From positions 20,680 through 84,679 of the forward strand of contig UCNG01000022.1 in the NCBI GenBank assembly GCA_900473915.1: 64,000 nt of DNA, read 5' to 3'. A model generated the notes under the pieces. The model was not told where the DNA came from. It searched no databases and saw nothing but the letters and a program-made list of their open reading frames with translations. Position 1 is the stretch's first letter; each line of letters begins with the position of its first letter. Shown one piece after another: positions 1 to 8,717 of this stretch. A program made the translations under genes and the position numbers. Source of the stretch: Hyphomicrobiales bacterium (lineage in GTDB: Bacteria; Pseudomonadota; Alphaproteobacteria; Rhizobiales; Rhizobiaceae).

Positions 1-2
1 GC

Positions 3-401
3 CTGCCTATGTCCATCGCTCTTCCGGCCAACGCATTTGTCGGCGTTGCCGCTCGCGCGGTGGAAGATGAGTTCGGCGAAATCACGGTGACGCTGGAACT
101 GATGCATGAAGATCCGCAGCTTTCCGTTCCCCTGCTTGTCGCACATGATCTGACCGACGTTGCCGCCGACTGGCGCGCCTGGGCCGCAAGCTTCAACCTG
201 CCGATGATGCTGGTCGAGGAAGATGGCGTTGCCCGCCCGCTTTACAAAAGCACCGGCGCGGTCCGCAGCGGCGAGCCGCAGGCTCGCCGTCAGGGGCAGG
301 AGCCGCGCCGCCGCCGTCCGCGTTTTCTCGCCCGCCGCAAGACCGGTACGCTTGGCGTTCGTCTGGTGATCTCCGGCAAGGAAATCATTGCGCGGAACTG
401 A
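3..401 (+). CDS. DUF6101-like conserved protein, 5' end outside window
   Basis: The frame is open to the left edge of the window, so this is the C-terminal part of a longer protein. The first visible ATG (position 9) lies inside a run that reads like the middle of the DUF6101 family of Rhizobiales, so I treat it as internal. The visible 130 or so residues have a mixed alpha/beta character and an Arg-rich stretch (about residues 92-110 counted from that ATG), and end in a short hydrophobic tail. No catalytic motif is seen. The function is unknown and the family call comes from memory of the sequence pattern. Confidence 0.6.
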   Translation: MPMSIALPANAFVGVAARAVEDEFGEITVTLELMHEDPQLSVPLLVAHDLTDVAADWRAWAASFNLPMMLVEEDGVARPLYKSTGAVRSGEPQARRQGQEPRRRRPRFLARRKTGTLGVRLVISGKEIIARN

Positions 402-485
402 TCTTTGGAATTGAATAAGCCACTCGGTTAGAATGGCTTGTTACTAGATTTGGCTGACCTCCAAAAAGCCCCCGAATGTCTTGGG

Positions 486-529
486 GCGCATCCCGAAAAG
501 TGGAAACCGGTTTTCGGAAAAAGATGCGC
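486..529. repeat. 44-bp palindromic repeat, family A copy 1
   Basis: Imperfect palindrome with GCGCAT/ATGCGC ends and inner arms CCGAAAA / TTTTCGG. A second copy with the same ends and core lies at 42268-42310. It sits between two convergent genes and could form a strong hairpin in either transcript, so it may serve as a shared transcription end. It resembles short dispersed palindromes common between rhizobial and Brucella genes. Confidence 0.75.
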
Positions 530-550
530 CCGGAAAAAAGACGTTCGGGT

Positions 551-1300
551 TTATTTTTTGCGACTGAGGAATGCCATGACAGCCTCACGGGCTTCATCCG
601 AAGTGAGCCGTTCGGCGAAATGCCTGGCTTCACGCGCAATGCGTTCGGAAACTTTTTCAGCGGGCAGGCGCATCAGCGCACGGGCAATCTGCATGGCCTG
701 CGGCGGTTTGGAGGCGATTTCTTCCGCTGCCTTCATCACTTCCGTTTCCAGTGCATCGTCGGCAACGACCTGATAGACGATACCGGCTTCCTGTGCAGCT
801 TCGGCGCTAAAACTGTGGCCAAGCGCCAAGAGAGCGAATGCCTTCTGATGCCCCATCAGCGGTGGAGCCAGCAGGCTGGAAGCCGCTTCCGGTACAAGGC
901 CGAGATCGACAAACGGCGTGCGGAACAGGGCGCGCGACGTTGCAAATGTCAGATCGCAATGCAGGTGGATCGTAGTACCGATGCCGATAGCCAACCCGTC
1001 GACGCCGGAAACGATAGGCTTCTTCGCGCTGGAAAGAGCACCCAGAAAATCCAGAATGTCGTTGCCGAGATCGCCGCCCGATGCCGCGACCATGAAATCC
1101 TGCATGTCGTTGCCGGATGAGAACGCACCCGGCACGCCGAGAAATGCATGCACACGCACCGCGTCATCGGTGTCGCCATCCTTGAGCGCCTTTGCCATGG
1201 TGGCATACATGGCGCGCGTGATGGCATTCTTCTTGTCGGCCCGGTTGAGGCGGATGATCTGGATCGCGCCTTTGCGCTCGATCAGGATATGTTCGCTCAT
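551..1300 (-). CDS. Enoyl-CoA hydratase/isomerase (crotonase family)
   Basis: A 249-residue crotonase-fold protein for fatty acyl-CoA beta-oxidation. The oxyanion-hole segment FSSGNDMQDF (about residues 60-69) and the following IGIGTTIHLHCDLTFA, FRTPFVDLGLVPE segments fit the family. The GND wording and the single Glu in LVPEAASS look closer to delta3,delta2-enoyl-CoA isomerases (ECI2 type) than to a two-Glu hydratase. This suggests, but does not prove, a role in unsaturated fatty acids. Its start codon overlaps the stop of the upstream acyl-CoA dehydrogenase by 4 bases, so the two are translationally coupled and very likely act on the same substrates. Confidence 0.88.
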   Translation of the reverse strand: MSEHILIERKGAIQIIRLNRADKKNAITRAMYATMAKALKDGDTDDAVRVHAFLGVPGAFSSGNDMQDFMVAASGGDLGNDILDFLGALSSAKKPIVSGVDGLAIGIGTTIHLHCDLTFATSRALFRTPFVDLGLVPEAASSLLAPPLMGHQKAFALLALGHSFSAEAAQEAGIVYQVVADDALETEVMKAAEEIASKPPQAMQIARALMRLPAEKVSERIAREARHFAERLTSDEAREAVMAFLSRKK

Positions 1301-3081
1301 GCTTGCGCCTCCAGCGCGGATTTGGCGGCGGTCAGGCTCGCGGCGCCGGTGATGACGGTGTCCTTCAGCGAGGACACTTCGGCAAGCATGTTTTCCGCGA
1401 AGAAGCGGCTTAGAACCGCACGTCCGCTATCGTCACCGGCAAGCGCTGCACGCGCGAGGTAGGCGCCGCCCGAAACCAGCGACAAGAGGCGCTGGTAAGG
1501 CGTGGCTCCGGCAAGGGCAGCCTCAAGCTGTCCTTCCGCCACAGCCTTTTGCAGCCATTCGGTGGCCTCGCGGGCTTGCGCGATTGCCTTGGAAAGACGT
1601 GCGCCGGTTTCGCCAAGTTCCGGGCGATTGGACGCGCTGGCCTTGTCGGCATCGGCCTGCAATTCTGCGAGAAAGCCCTTGATGTGCTCGCCTTGCCCAA
1701 GCGGCAGCTTGCGCATCACCAGGTCGATAGCCTGAATGCCGTTGGTGCCTTCATAGATCGGGGTGATGCGGGCGTCGCGCAGCAATTGTGCCGCACCCGT
1801 CTCTTCGATGAAGCCCATGCCGCCATGAATCTGAACGCCCAGCGAAGCGACATCCACGCCTGCATCGGTCGCAAAACTCTTGGCGAGCGGCGTCAGCAGC
1901 CCGGCGCGGTCCGACCAGAACTGCTGGTCTGCGCCGTCCGTCGCATGGCTCATGTCGATGGCATGCGCGCAGGAATAGGTGATGGAGCGGGCAATCTGCG
2001 TCAGCGCCTTCATGGTCAGCAACATGCGCTGAACATCCGGGTGCTCGATGATCGGGCTCATGCCGCCTTTGGGGTCTGCGCCGATGGCACGGCCCTGTTT
2101 GCGCTCCTTGGCATAGGCAAGCGCCTGCTGATAGGCGGCTTCGGCCACGCCGACGCCCTGAATGCCGACCAGAAGGCGGGCGTTGTTCATCATGGTGAAC
2201 ATGCAGGCCAGCCCGCGATTTTCCTCGCCGATCAGGTAGCCGACCGCGCCCTGTTCCTCGCCTTTCACGAAACCGTCGCCATAGATCATGGTGCAGGTCG
2301 GAGAGGCGTGGATGCCCATCTTGTGCTCAAGGCCGGAGCAGAACAGATCGTTGCGGCGGCCAAGCGACCCGTCCTCGTTGACGAGAAACTTCGGCACGAG
2401 GAAAAGCGAAATGCCCTTTGTGCCAGCCGGGGCATCGGGCAGGCGCGCCAGCACCAGATGCACGATATTGTCGGTCAGGTCATGTTCGCCATAAGTGATG
2501 AAAATTTTCTGGCCGAAAATGCGGTAGGTGCCGTCACCGGCACGTTCCGCACGGGTGCGAAGGACACCGAGATCGGAACCGGCGTGCGGTTCGGTGAGGT
2601 TCATGGTGCCCATCCACTCGCCGCTGATGAGCTTTTCGAGATAGATGTCCTTCAGTTCCTTGGAGGCGTGCTTCTCAACCGCTTCGACCGCGCCCATGGT
2701 CAGCGTCGGAGCAATGGCAAAGGCCAGCGTGCCGGAGTTCCACATTTCGCTGACTGCCACCGACATCATTGTCGGCAGGCCCTGGCCGCCATAGTCCGGC
2801 GTGCCGGTCAGCGAGTTCCAGCCGCCTGCGATCCAGTCGCGGTAAAGCTCCTTCCAGCCCGGCGCGGTGGTGACGACGCCGTCCTTGACGGTCGCGCCAT
2901 GCTTGTCGCCGGTTATGCGCAGAGGCTCGACGCGCTCTGAGGCAAACTTGCCGGCTTCTTCCAGAATGGCTTCCGCCAGATCGGCGGAAAATTCAGGGAA
3001 ACGGTTGTCATCAAGAGCTTTTTCCAGCCCTGCAACCTTCATCAGCGTATGGGAAATTTCAGAAACCGGCGCGCGATACAT
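1297..3081 (-). CDS. Acyl-CoA dehydrogenase, long type with C-terminal extension
   Basis: A 594-residue FAD-dependent acyl-CoA dehydrogenase, which makes the alpha,beta double bond in the first step of beta-oxidation. The N-terminal helical domain is followed by the FAD/substrate segment MNLTEPHAGSDLG (about residues 160-172) and the C-terminal family signature QIHGGMGFIEE followed by RDARITPIYEGTNGIQ. It is about 200 residues longer than classical enzymes, as in the DmdC / AidB-like subgroup with an extra C-terminal domain, so the true substrate could be unusual (branched or thio acyl-CoA). It is first in a two-gene operon with the crotonase-family gene. The ATG is preceded by AAAGAT-like purines. 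Confidence 0.92.
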   Translation of the reverse strand: MYRAPVSEISHTLMKVAGLEKALDDNRFPEFSADLAEAILEEAGKFASERVEPLRITGDKHGATVKDGVVTTAPGWKELYRDWIAGGWNSLTGTPDYGGQGLPTMMSVAVSEMWNSGTLAFAIAPTLTMGAVEAVEKHASKELKDIYLEKLISGEWMGTMNLTEPHAGSDLGVLRTRAERAGDGTYRIFGQKIFITYGEHDLTDNIVHLVLARLPDAPAGTKGISLFLVPKFLVNEDGSLGRRNDLFCSGLEHKMGIHASPTCTMIYGDGFVKGEEQGAVGYLIGEENRGLACMFTMMNNARLLVGIQGVGVAEAAYQQALAYAKERKQGRAIGADPKGGMSPIIEHPDVQRMLLTMKALTQIARSITYSCAHAIDMSHATDGADQQFWSDRAGLLTPLAKSFATDAGVDVASLGVQIHGGMGFIEETGAAQLLRDARITPIYEGTNGIQAIDLVMRKLPLGQGEHIKGFLAELQADADKASASNRPELGETGARLSKAIAQAREATEWLQKAVAEGQLEAALAGATPYQRLLSLVSGGAYLARAALAGDDSGRAVLSRFFAENMLAEVSSLKDTVITGAASLTAAKSALEAQA

Positions 3082-3102
3082 CTTTCCTCCAAATATGATT
3101 TG

Positions 3103-3180
3103 CTAGTGGATTGAATTTGACGTTTGCATCCCGACTGACCCACAGGTTGTTTCAAACGTCAAATTCGAAAAATCCACTAG
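3103..3180. repeat. Palindromic MITE-like repeat, family B copy 1
   Basis: 78-base imperfect inverted repeat. The ends are CTAGTGGATT and its complement AATCCACTAG, followed inward by GAATTTGACGTTTG and CAAACGTCAAATTC. The arms differ by a 4-base insertion. The CTAG ends are shared with the neighbour at 3194-3267, although the inner arms differ. Confidence 0.8.
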
Positions 3181-3193
3181 ATACATGAAGTTA

Positions 3194-3267
3194 CTAGTGG
3201 TCTTTTGATTCCAACATTTGCTCGGCACTTGAACCGAGGGATGCAAATGTTGGAATCAGACCACTAG
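3194..3267. repeat. Palindromic MITE-like repeat, family B copy 2
   Basis: 74-base imperfect inverted repeat. The ends are CTAGTGGTCT and AGACCACTAG, and the inner arms are GATTCCAACATTTGC and GCAAATGTTGGAATC. The loop carries CGGCACTTGAACCG. It shares the outer CTAGTGG with the element 14 bases away, so the pair looks like two related miniature elements side by side. Confidence 0.8.
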
Positions 3268-3416
3268 CTTCTCCTCAGAAGCCCCCTGCATCGGCGCTGT
3301 TCGCATTCCGGCAGGCGCCAAAACGGCTATCCGACATAAGAGCTATCGGCTTATTACGTAAACGTCAATGTTTTCGATACACGTCATCGTGATGGGATGG
3401 CGGACAGCCATCCACA

Positions 3417-3450
3417 GGCAAAAGCCCTCAGCCGCAACGGCGAGGGCGCT
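3417..3450 (-). terminator. Rho-independent terminator of purD
   Basis: Read on the minus strand, GCCCTCGCCG pairs with CGGCTGAGGGC around a 3-base loop and is followed by TTTTGCC. It lies about 50 bases past the purD stop. Confidence 0.75.
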
Positions 3451-3496
3451 TAAAAAAAAGAGGATTATTGCGGGGTGATGAGGCCGATCGGCGATG

Positions 3497-4777
3497 TCAG
3501 GACTGTTTCTCACGCTCGACAGCACGCCAGCCGATATCGGAGCGATAGAAGCCTTCCGGCCAGTCGACGCGTTTCACGGCTTCATAGGCTTTGGCCTGCG
3601 CTTCGGCGACCGTATCGGCGATTGCCGTGACGTTCAGCACGCGACCACCATTGGCAATGATGTTGCCCTCCTTCTCCGCTGTGCCTGCGTGGAACACCTT
3701 GACGCCATCCATGCCTTCGAGCTTGTCGAGGCCACGGATCACGCTGCCCTTTTTCACATTGGACGGATAGCCTTCCGCAGCCATCACCACCGTCAGCGCC
3801 GGCTGGTCTTTCCAGTTGAGCGAGACTTCATCAAGCTTGCCGTCCACGGCAGCATTGATGAGCGCCAGCAGGTCGCTATCGAGGCGCATCATCAACACCT
3901 GGCACTCAGGATCACCGAAACGGGTGTTGTATTCGATCAGTTTCGGGCCGTCCTTGCCGATCATAAGGCCGAGGAACAGGATGCCGGAGAACGGCGCGCC
4001 GATTTCGGCCATGCCGCGCATCGTTGGCTCGATCAGTTCGCGCATGGTGCGTTCGACGATTTCCGGCGTCATCACCGGAGCGGGGGCATAGGCACCCATG
4101 CCGCCGGTATTCGGGCCGGTATCGCCATCGCCGACGCGCTTGTGATCCTGCGCTGAGCCGAGCGGCAAAGCGGTCTTGCCATCGCAGATACAGAAGAAGC
4201 TTGCTTCTTCACCGTCCAGAAACTCCTCGACCACTACTTCTGCACCGGCAGAGCCGAACGCGCCTTCGAAGCAGGCATCCACCGCATCGAGCGCTTCATC
4301 AAGCGTCATCGCCACGACAACGCCCTTGCCTGCGGCAAGCCCGTCGGCCTTGACGACGATGGGTGCACCCTGCTGGCGGATATAGGCCTTGGCCTTGGGC
4401 GCATTGTTGAAGCGACCATAGGCGCCTGTTGGAATATCGAAGCGCGCGCAGAGATCCTTGGTAAAACCCTTCGAGCCTTCAAGCTGCGCCGCAGCCTTGG
4501 AGGGGCCGAACACGCGGATACCCTCAGTGCGCATTTCATCGGAGAGGCCAGCCACGAGCGGCGCTTCCGGCCCGACCACCACGAGGTCGATCTTCTTGTC
4601 CTTGGCGAAGGCGATCAGTGCCTTGTGGTCATCGACGCTGATGTCGACCAGCTCGGCGACCGTCGCAATACCCGGATTGCCGGGTGCGCAATAGAGCTTT
4701 TCGAGCAGGGGAGAGGCGGCAAGTTTCCATGCAAGAGCGTGCTCGCGTCCACCGGAACCGATCAACAGAACTTTCAT
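3497..4777 (-). CDS. purD: Phosphoribosylamine-glycine ligase
   Basis: A 426-residue GARS enzyme. It ligates glycine to phosphoribosylamine with ATP in the second step of purine synthesis. The N-terminus [20 protein letters not shown] is the family signature, and the ATP-grasp core includes [15 protein letters not shown] and the metal-binding FGDPECQ segment. I chose the ATG at 4777 because it gives the standard N-terminus and has GGGAG 9 bases upstream; a longer frame starting at 4810 adds 11 unconserved residues. Another purine gene, purF, is at 32.3-33.8 kb. It is followed by its own terminator. Confidence 0.97.
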   Translation of the reverse strand: MKVLLIGSGGREHALAWKLAASPLLEKLYCAPGNPGIATVAELVDISVDDHKALIAFAKDKKIDLVVVGPEAPLVAGLSDEMRTEGIRVFGPSKAAAQLEGSKGFTKDLCARFDIPTGAYGRFNNAPKAKAYIRQQGAPIVVKADGLAAGKGVVVAMTLDEALDAVDACFEGAFGSAGAEVVVEEFLDGEEASFFCICDGKTALPLGSAQDHKRVGDGDTGPNTGGMGAYAPAPVMTPEIVERTMRELIEPTMRGMAEIGAPFSGILFLGLMIGKDGPKLIEYNTRFGDPECQVLMMRLDSDLLALINAAVDGKLDEVSLNWKDQPALTVVMAAEGYPSNVKKGSVIRGLDKLEGMDGVKVFHAGTAEKEGNIIANGGRVLNVTAIADTVAEAQAKAYEAVKRVDWPEGFYRSDIGWRAVEREKQS

Positions 4778-4919
4778 GCCTTGCTCCCTGTGCTTGAGGT
4801 AAGTAAACACTTAACTAACCCGGCTCTGTATTGCCCATCGCACACGCGGGCAAGGGCAGGCTCGCGTTTTTTGCAGAAAAAGCGGGTAGAGTCGTTCAGT
4901 TTCGAGAAAGCAGGCGGTC

Positions 4920-5921
4920 ATGCAGCAACCACAGGCGAATTCCGATATCCAGTCGCGCATGGCGCGTGGGCGGGTGAAGGATGCTCCGTCCGGCCATTGG
5001 GTTTATCGCGTCCTGCCGCACTGGCTGTGGCCTTATGCGCAGCTTGCCCGCTGGGACCGTCCCATCGGCTGGCAGCTTCTGCTCTGGCCATGCTGGTGGT
5101 CGGCCGCGCTCGTGGCGGGCGCAGGCGCAAAACCCGGCGATGGAGCATGGGCCGTCATGCCTTCTATCTGGCATCTGTTTCTGTTTCTGGTCGGCGCCAT
5201 CGCCATGCGCGGTTCTGGCTGCACCTATAACGATCTTGTCGATCAGGATATTGATGACAAGGTGGACCGCACGCGCTCGCGTCCGCTGCCATCGGGGCAG
5301 GTCACACGCAGTCAGGCCAAGCTGTTTCTGGTCTTGCAGGCGCTGGTAGGCCTCGTGGTGGTGCTGCAATTCAACTGGTTTTCCATCGGCCTTGGCATTT
5401 TCTCGCTTCTGATCGTCGCCGCCTATCCCTTCATGAAGCGAATTACCGACTGGCCGCAATTCGTGCTTGGTCTCGCTTTCTCATGGGGCGCGCTCATGGG
5501 CTGGGCCGCGGTGGAAGGCTCGCTCGCGCTTCCGCCGGTGCTGCTCTATTGTGGCGCTATCCTGTGGACGATCGGCTATGACACGATCTATGCACATCAG
5601 GACAAGGAAGATGACGCGCTGGTGGGCGTGCGCTCCACGGCGCGCCTGTTCGGCAAGCACACCAAGACGGCGTTGATGGTCCTCTATGGCGGGGCTATCG
5701 GCTTCTTCGCGGCAGCTTTCGCCGTGGCTGAGGTGCCGATGCCAGCGCTTGCCGGATTGCTCGCCGCAGGCGTGCATCTCTATCGCCAGATCATCGTGCT
5801 CGATATCGACAATCCCGACCAGTGCCTGAAACTGTTCAAATCCAACAATATCGTGGGCTGGCTGATCTTCCTCGGGCTTGTTGTCGGAAGCCTGTGGGTA
5901 GCGGTCAAGCCGCTGGTATAA
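4920..5921 (+). CDS. ubiA: 4-hydroxybenzoate polyprenyltransferase
   Basis: A 333-residue membrane enzyme that attaches the polyprenyl tail to 4-hydroxybenzoate in ubiquinone synthesis. It has about eight hydrophobic helices. The first Asp-rich site is seen in the segment ending NDLVDQDIDDKVDRTRSRPL (about residues 102-121), the second in DTIYAHQDKEDD (about residues 221-232). It is divergent from purD and ends at a terminator shared with pdxH. A paralogous prenyltransferase, ctaB, lies at 55.1 kb; the long N-terminal extension and the DQDIDDKVDRT motif favour UbiA here. Confidence 0.95.
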   Translation: MQQPQANSDIQSRMARGRVKDAPSGHWVYRVLPHWLWPYAQLARWDRPIGWQLLLWPCWWSAALVAGAGAKPGDGAWAVMPSIWHLFLFLVGAIAMRGSGCTYNDLVDQDIDDKVDRTRSRPLPSGQVTRSQAKLFLVLQALVGLVVVLQFNWFSIGLGIFSLLIVAAYPFMKRITDWPQFVLGLAFSWGALMGWAAVEGSLALPPVLLYCGAILWTIGYDTIYAHQDKEDDALVGVRSTARLFGKHTKTALMVLYGGAIGFFAAAFAVAEVPMPALAGLLAAGVHLYRQIIVLDIDNPDQCLKLFKSNNIVGWLIFLGLVVGSLWVAVKPLV

Positions 5922-5926
5922 ATAAG

Positions 5927-5955
5927 AAGGCCACCGGAAACGGTGGCCTTGCTTT
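5927..5955. terminator. Bidirectional terminator between ubiA and pdxH
   Basis: AAGGCCACCG and CGGTGGCCTT form a perfect 10-bp stem with loop GAAA. It is T-rich on the plus side and has TTCTTATTTA on the minus side, and sits between two convergent genes. Confidence 0.85.
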
Positions 5956-5961
5956 GTCGGA

Positions 5962-6573
5962 TCAGGGATAGAGCCTGTCCTTGTTCCAGTCGCCCTCCGG
6001 CGTCGGCCGCGTGAAAAGCACGCGGTCATGCAGGCGGAAGGCCCGGTCATGCCAGAATTCAATCGAGACCGGGCGGATACGGAAACCCGACCAGTAGGGC
6101 GGGCGAGGAATATCGCCTATGGCATATTTGGCGGTATATTCCGCGACTGCCTTTTCCAGCGCGAACCGGCTTTCCAGCGGACGTGACTGTTTGGATGCCC
6201 ATGCACCGATGCGGCTGCCGCGCGGGCGCGAGGCGTAATAGGCATCGGCTTCGGCGTCGCTGACTTTCTCCACCACGCCGCGCACGCGTACCTGACGCCG
6301 CAGCGTCTTCCAATGGAAGCACATCGCGGCCTTTTCCGCCGACAGGATTTCCTTGCCCTTGGTGCTTTCATAATTGGTGTAGAAGACGAAGCCCTGCTCG
6401 TCAAAATCCTTCAGCAGCACCATGCGCACATTGGGCAGGCCGTCAGGGTCAACCGTCGCCAGCGCGACCGCATTCGGATCGTTCGGTTCGCTCTGTTTGG
6501 CATCGGCCAGCCAGTCGGCAAAGAGCTTGAACGGCTGGGAGGATTCGGTGAAGTCGTCGCTTGCGTTTGTCAT
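5962..6573 (-). CDS. pdxH: Pyridoxamine 5'-phosphate oxidase
   Basis: A 203-residue FMN enzyme. It oxidises PNP/PMP to pyridoxal phosphate with oxygen. Visible family segments are [20 protein letters not shown] (about residues 49-68), the FMN-binding [16 protein letters not shown] and the C-terminal [13 protein letters not shown]...LHDR...W, ending in RLYP, the usual C-terminus. The length is typical. It is convergent with ubiA and shares its terminator. Confidence 0.96.
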   Translation of the reverse strand: MTNASDDFTESSQPFKLFADWLADAKQSEPNDPNAVALATVDPDGLPNVRMVLLKDFDEQGFVFYTNYESTKGKEILSAEKAAMCFHWKTLRRQVRVRGVVEKVSDAEADAYYASRPRGSRIGAWASKQSRPLESRFALEKAVAEYTAKYAIGDIPRPPYWSGFRIRPVSIEFWHDRAFRLHDRVLFTRPTPEGDWNKDRLYP

Positions 6574-6765
6574 TTTGGATTTTCAACAGCCTGTCGGAAA
6601 TTTGTGGGGCATCCTGCCAAAGAATCCCCGCAGTCGGAGTCTAAGGGGAGCTTCTTCGATAACCGCCGTTTTGTCCATCGCTTTGCCGGGATGTGTCGTC
6701 GCAGGGCTTGCATGGCTTTACTTGACACACAACTTCTTGTAGGGCGCCCGGTCAAGGTAGGGGCT

Positions 6766-7968
6766 ATGCCAGAACTCGATTTCCTGACGCTCTATATAGT
6801 CATATTTTTAAATTCACTGACGGTCTGTATAATCTGGACCGCTATCGCCTTCTCTTATCGGAAGTTCAGGCCGGCCCGGATATGGCTTCTTTCGACGGCA
6901 CTTCTGCTTGTCGGAGGCTTCGTTCTTTCGCTGCAGGGCAATGAGGGGGCGTTCTGGCCTGCTGTCATCGGCAACACCATCATCATCTACGGATTTTGTC
7001 TGGCCTACATCGGCGCGCGCCATTTCTATGGTCAGAGAGGCGGCTGGCGGATGGCGATGGGAATATCGCTCGCAAGTTTCGCCGTCATGGCCGCGTTTCA
7101 TGCGAGCTGGCAGGGACGCAACATCGCCTATGCGGTGGGCCAGTCGGTGCCCATGGCGATGACGGTGTTTTACCTGGCGCGGCAAAAGAGCCTCGGTCTC
7201 GGCGGCCGTATCGCCATCGTCGCTTTTTTGCTCGGCATCATCGGGCATGCGATCGAGACATCGCTGAACATCGCCGCATGGGCGGGAGAATTCGACCAGT
7301 CGCTTTATTTTGCTATTGAGAGTTATGCGCTCGTCTGCGTGATCTATAGCGGCATGATCTGGAATTTCGGTTTCATCGTCATGGCGATGAATCGCCTGCA
7401 CGGCGATATGGCAAAGGTCGCCGAGACCGATGAATTGACCGGACTCCCGAACCGCCGCCATTTCATGAAAAGGCTGGCGAGGGCGGAGCTCGCATTCAGC
7501 GAAGACGGGGCGGCTTATACCGTCATGCTGATCGATATCGACAACTTCAAGCAATGGAACGACACATATGGCCATGCGCTGGGCGATCAGGCCCTTATGC
7601 ATTTTGCCGATATTGGAGTCGATGTCCTCAATCGGCGCGGCGTGCTGGCACGCTTTGGAGGCGATGAATTTTCGATTTTGCTGCCTGGAATGCATGAGCA
7701 GGAAGCGACGGAAATCGCCCGTGAAATCGTCGGGGCTATCAACCATACGCCGCTTGTTTTCAATGGCCGGAAACTCGTCTTGACGGTGAGCGTCGGCATT
7801 GCGAGCGAGGAACCGGGTAACGAAACGAGTGATCTCGACGTTTTTGCGCGGGCCGATCTGGCGCTTTACAAGGTAAAGCAGGCAGGTCGAAACGGCTATG
7901 CCACCCGCACGACGACGGTGAATGTCCCAGATTCTCCTTTTTCTGAAAGACAGCTGGTCCCTGGGTGA
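6766..7968 (+). CDS. Membrane-bound diguanylate cyclase (GGDEF)
   Basis: A 400-residue protein that likely makes cyclic di-GMP from two GTP. The first 200 or so residues form about six or seven membrane helices with no recognised sensor. The GGDEF domain starts at DELTGLPNRRHF, and the active-site GGDEF is at residues 298-302. The inhibitory I-site (RxxD, five residues before GGDEF) is absent: NRRG is found there, so product inhibition at that site is not expected. I chose the ATG at 6766 (GGGG just upstream) because the longer open frame from 6313 runs through pdxH and has no conserved features. Confidence 0.9.
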   Translation: MPELDFLTLYIVIFLNSLTVCIIWTAIAFSYRKFRPARIWLLSTALLLVGGFVLSLQGNEGAFWPAVIGNTIIIYGFCLAYIGARHFYGQRGGWRMAMGISLASFAVMAAFHASWQGRNIAYAVGQSVPMAMTVFYLARQKSLGLGGRIAIVAFLLGIIGHAIETSLNIAAWAGEFDQSLYFAIESYALVCVIYSGMIWNFGFIVMAMNRLHGDMAKVAETDELTGLPNRRHFMKRLARAELAFSEDGAAYTVMLIDIDNFKQWNDTYGHALGDQALMHFADIGVDVLNRRGVLARFGGDEFSILLPGMHEQEATEIAREIVGAINHTPLVFNGRKLVLTVSVGIASEEPGNETSDLDVFARADLALYKVKQAGRNGYATRTTTVNVPDSPFSERQLVPG

Positions 7969-8144
7969 GTGGTGGCTGCCCAAAGAAAATGGATAGCCGG
8001 GAACAACCTTTGACGGCTGAATAATTTGCGGGAGTGGCCGTTGTGCTCTGATTCCGATTTGTTTACCTTTCCGGCACACCGCTTGTTAACTCAAGCTCAC
8101 TCATAATCTCTGCATCTTAAGCGTGTAGAAATAAGGGAATAGCG

Positions 8145-8615
8145 TTGGCCGTTGAGACGCTTCGCCACAAATATAATCTCTGGAGCCTGAGCTGCGGCGC
8201 GAATGTGCTGCGCAAGGCCGCGATCGGCATATGCCTTTTTTCGCTTGCCGGTTGCGCCATGGGTGGCGTGAGCATTGAAAAAGCCGTTCCTGATTCTTCA
8301 ACGATCACCGGTTCCGTGAAGCATGCACAGCCGGTCGAAACCGATACCGGCAAGCTTTCCGACCAATCCGCGATAAAGAATGTGGTTTCTGCTCTTAATT
8401 TTACGGAATGGGGCAAGAAGCCCGTACCGTGGGCCAATCCCGATACGGGTAGCCAGGGCACGATCACGACAATTGCCGAAAACAGCAAGAACAATCAGCT
8501 CTGCCGCGAGTTCGAAACCTCGCGCGAAGCTTTTGACGGCGTTTCCATCTATCGCGGCGAAACCTGCATGCAGCGCGGCGGTCAATGGACCGTGACTTCG
8601 TTCGCCCCGATCTGA
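8145..8615 (+). CDS. Surface lipoprotein, RT0821/Lpp0805 (17 kDa antigen-like) family
   Basis: A 156-residue exported lipoprotein. A long N-region is followed by a hydrophobic stretch ending in the lipobox LAGC (Cys near residue 37), so the mature protein is expected in the outer membrane. The C-terminal segment with CREF...YRGETCMQRGGQW resembles the end of rickettsial 17 kDa surface antigens, with two cysteines that could pair. The start is a TTG at 8145 with AAGGGA 7 bases upstream; later ATG codons would remove the signal peptide. It is monocistronic, and its role is unknown beyond the envelope location. Confidence 0.75.
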   Translation: MAVETLRHKYNLWSLSCGANVLRKAAIGICLFSLAGCAMGGVSIEKAVPDSSTITGSVKHAQPVETDTGKLSDQSAIKNVVSALNFTEWGKKPVPWANPDTGSQGTITTIAENSKNNQLCREFETSREAFDGVSIYRGETCMQRGGQWTVTSFAPI

Positions 8616-8717
8616 AAAGAAAAGCCTGACCTGACTGGAACTTTTCCAGACAGATGCGCATATTATGGGCAACGAGTCTTACTCATCTCACAGTCATTTT
8701 CCTGAAAGAGGAACTAT

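Larger units (their letters stand above)
3082..3496. other. Gene-free stretch with two palindromic repeats and a terminator
   Basis: This 415-base gap lies between the start of the acyl-CoA dehydrogenase and the end of purD, both on the minus strand. It holds two adjacent palindromes (3103-3180 and 3194-3267) and the purD terminator near 3424-3447. A 60-codon minus-strand frame (3343-3525) runs across the terminator and into purD and is not believed. A promoter for the acyl-CoA dehydrogenase operon must lie here but cannot be placed with confidence. Confidence 0.7.

Noticed and set aside
3343-3525. 60-codon minus-strand frame between purD and the palindromic repeats
   Set aside because: It overlaps the purD end and runs through the purD terminator, with no ribosome site or family.
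6313-6765. 151-codon N-terminal extension of the diguanylate cyclase
   Set aside because: It lies antisense to the start of pdxH and has no conserved features. ATG 6766 has a ribosome site and starts the membrane domain.
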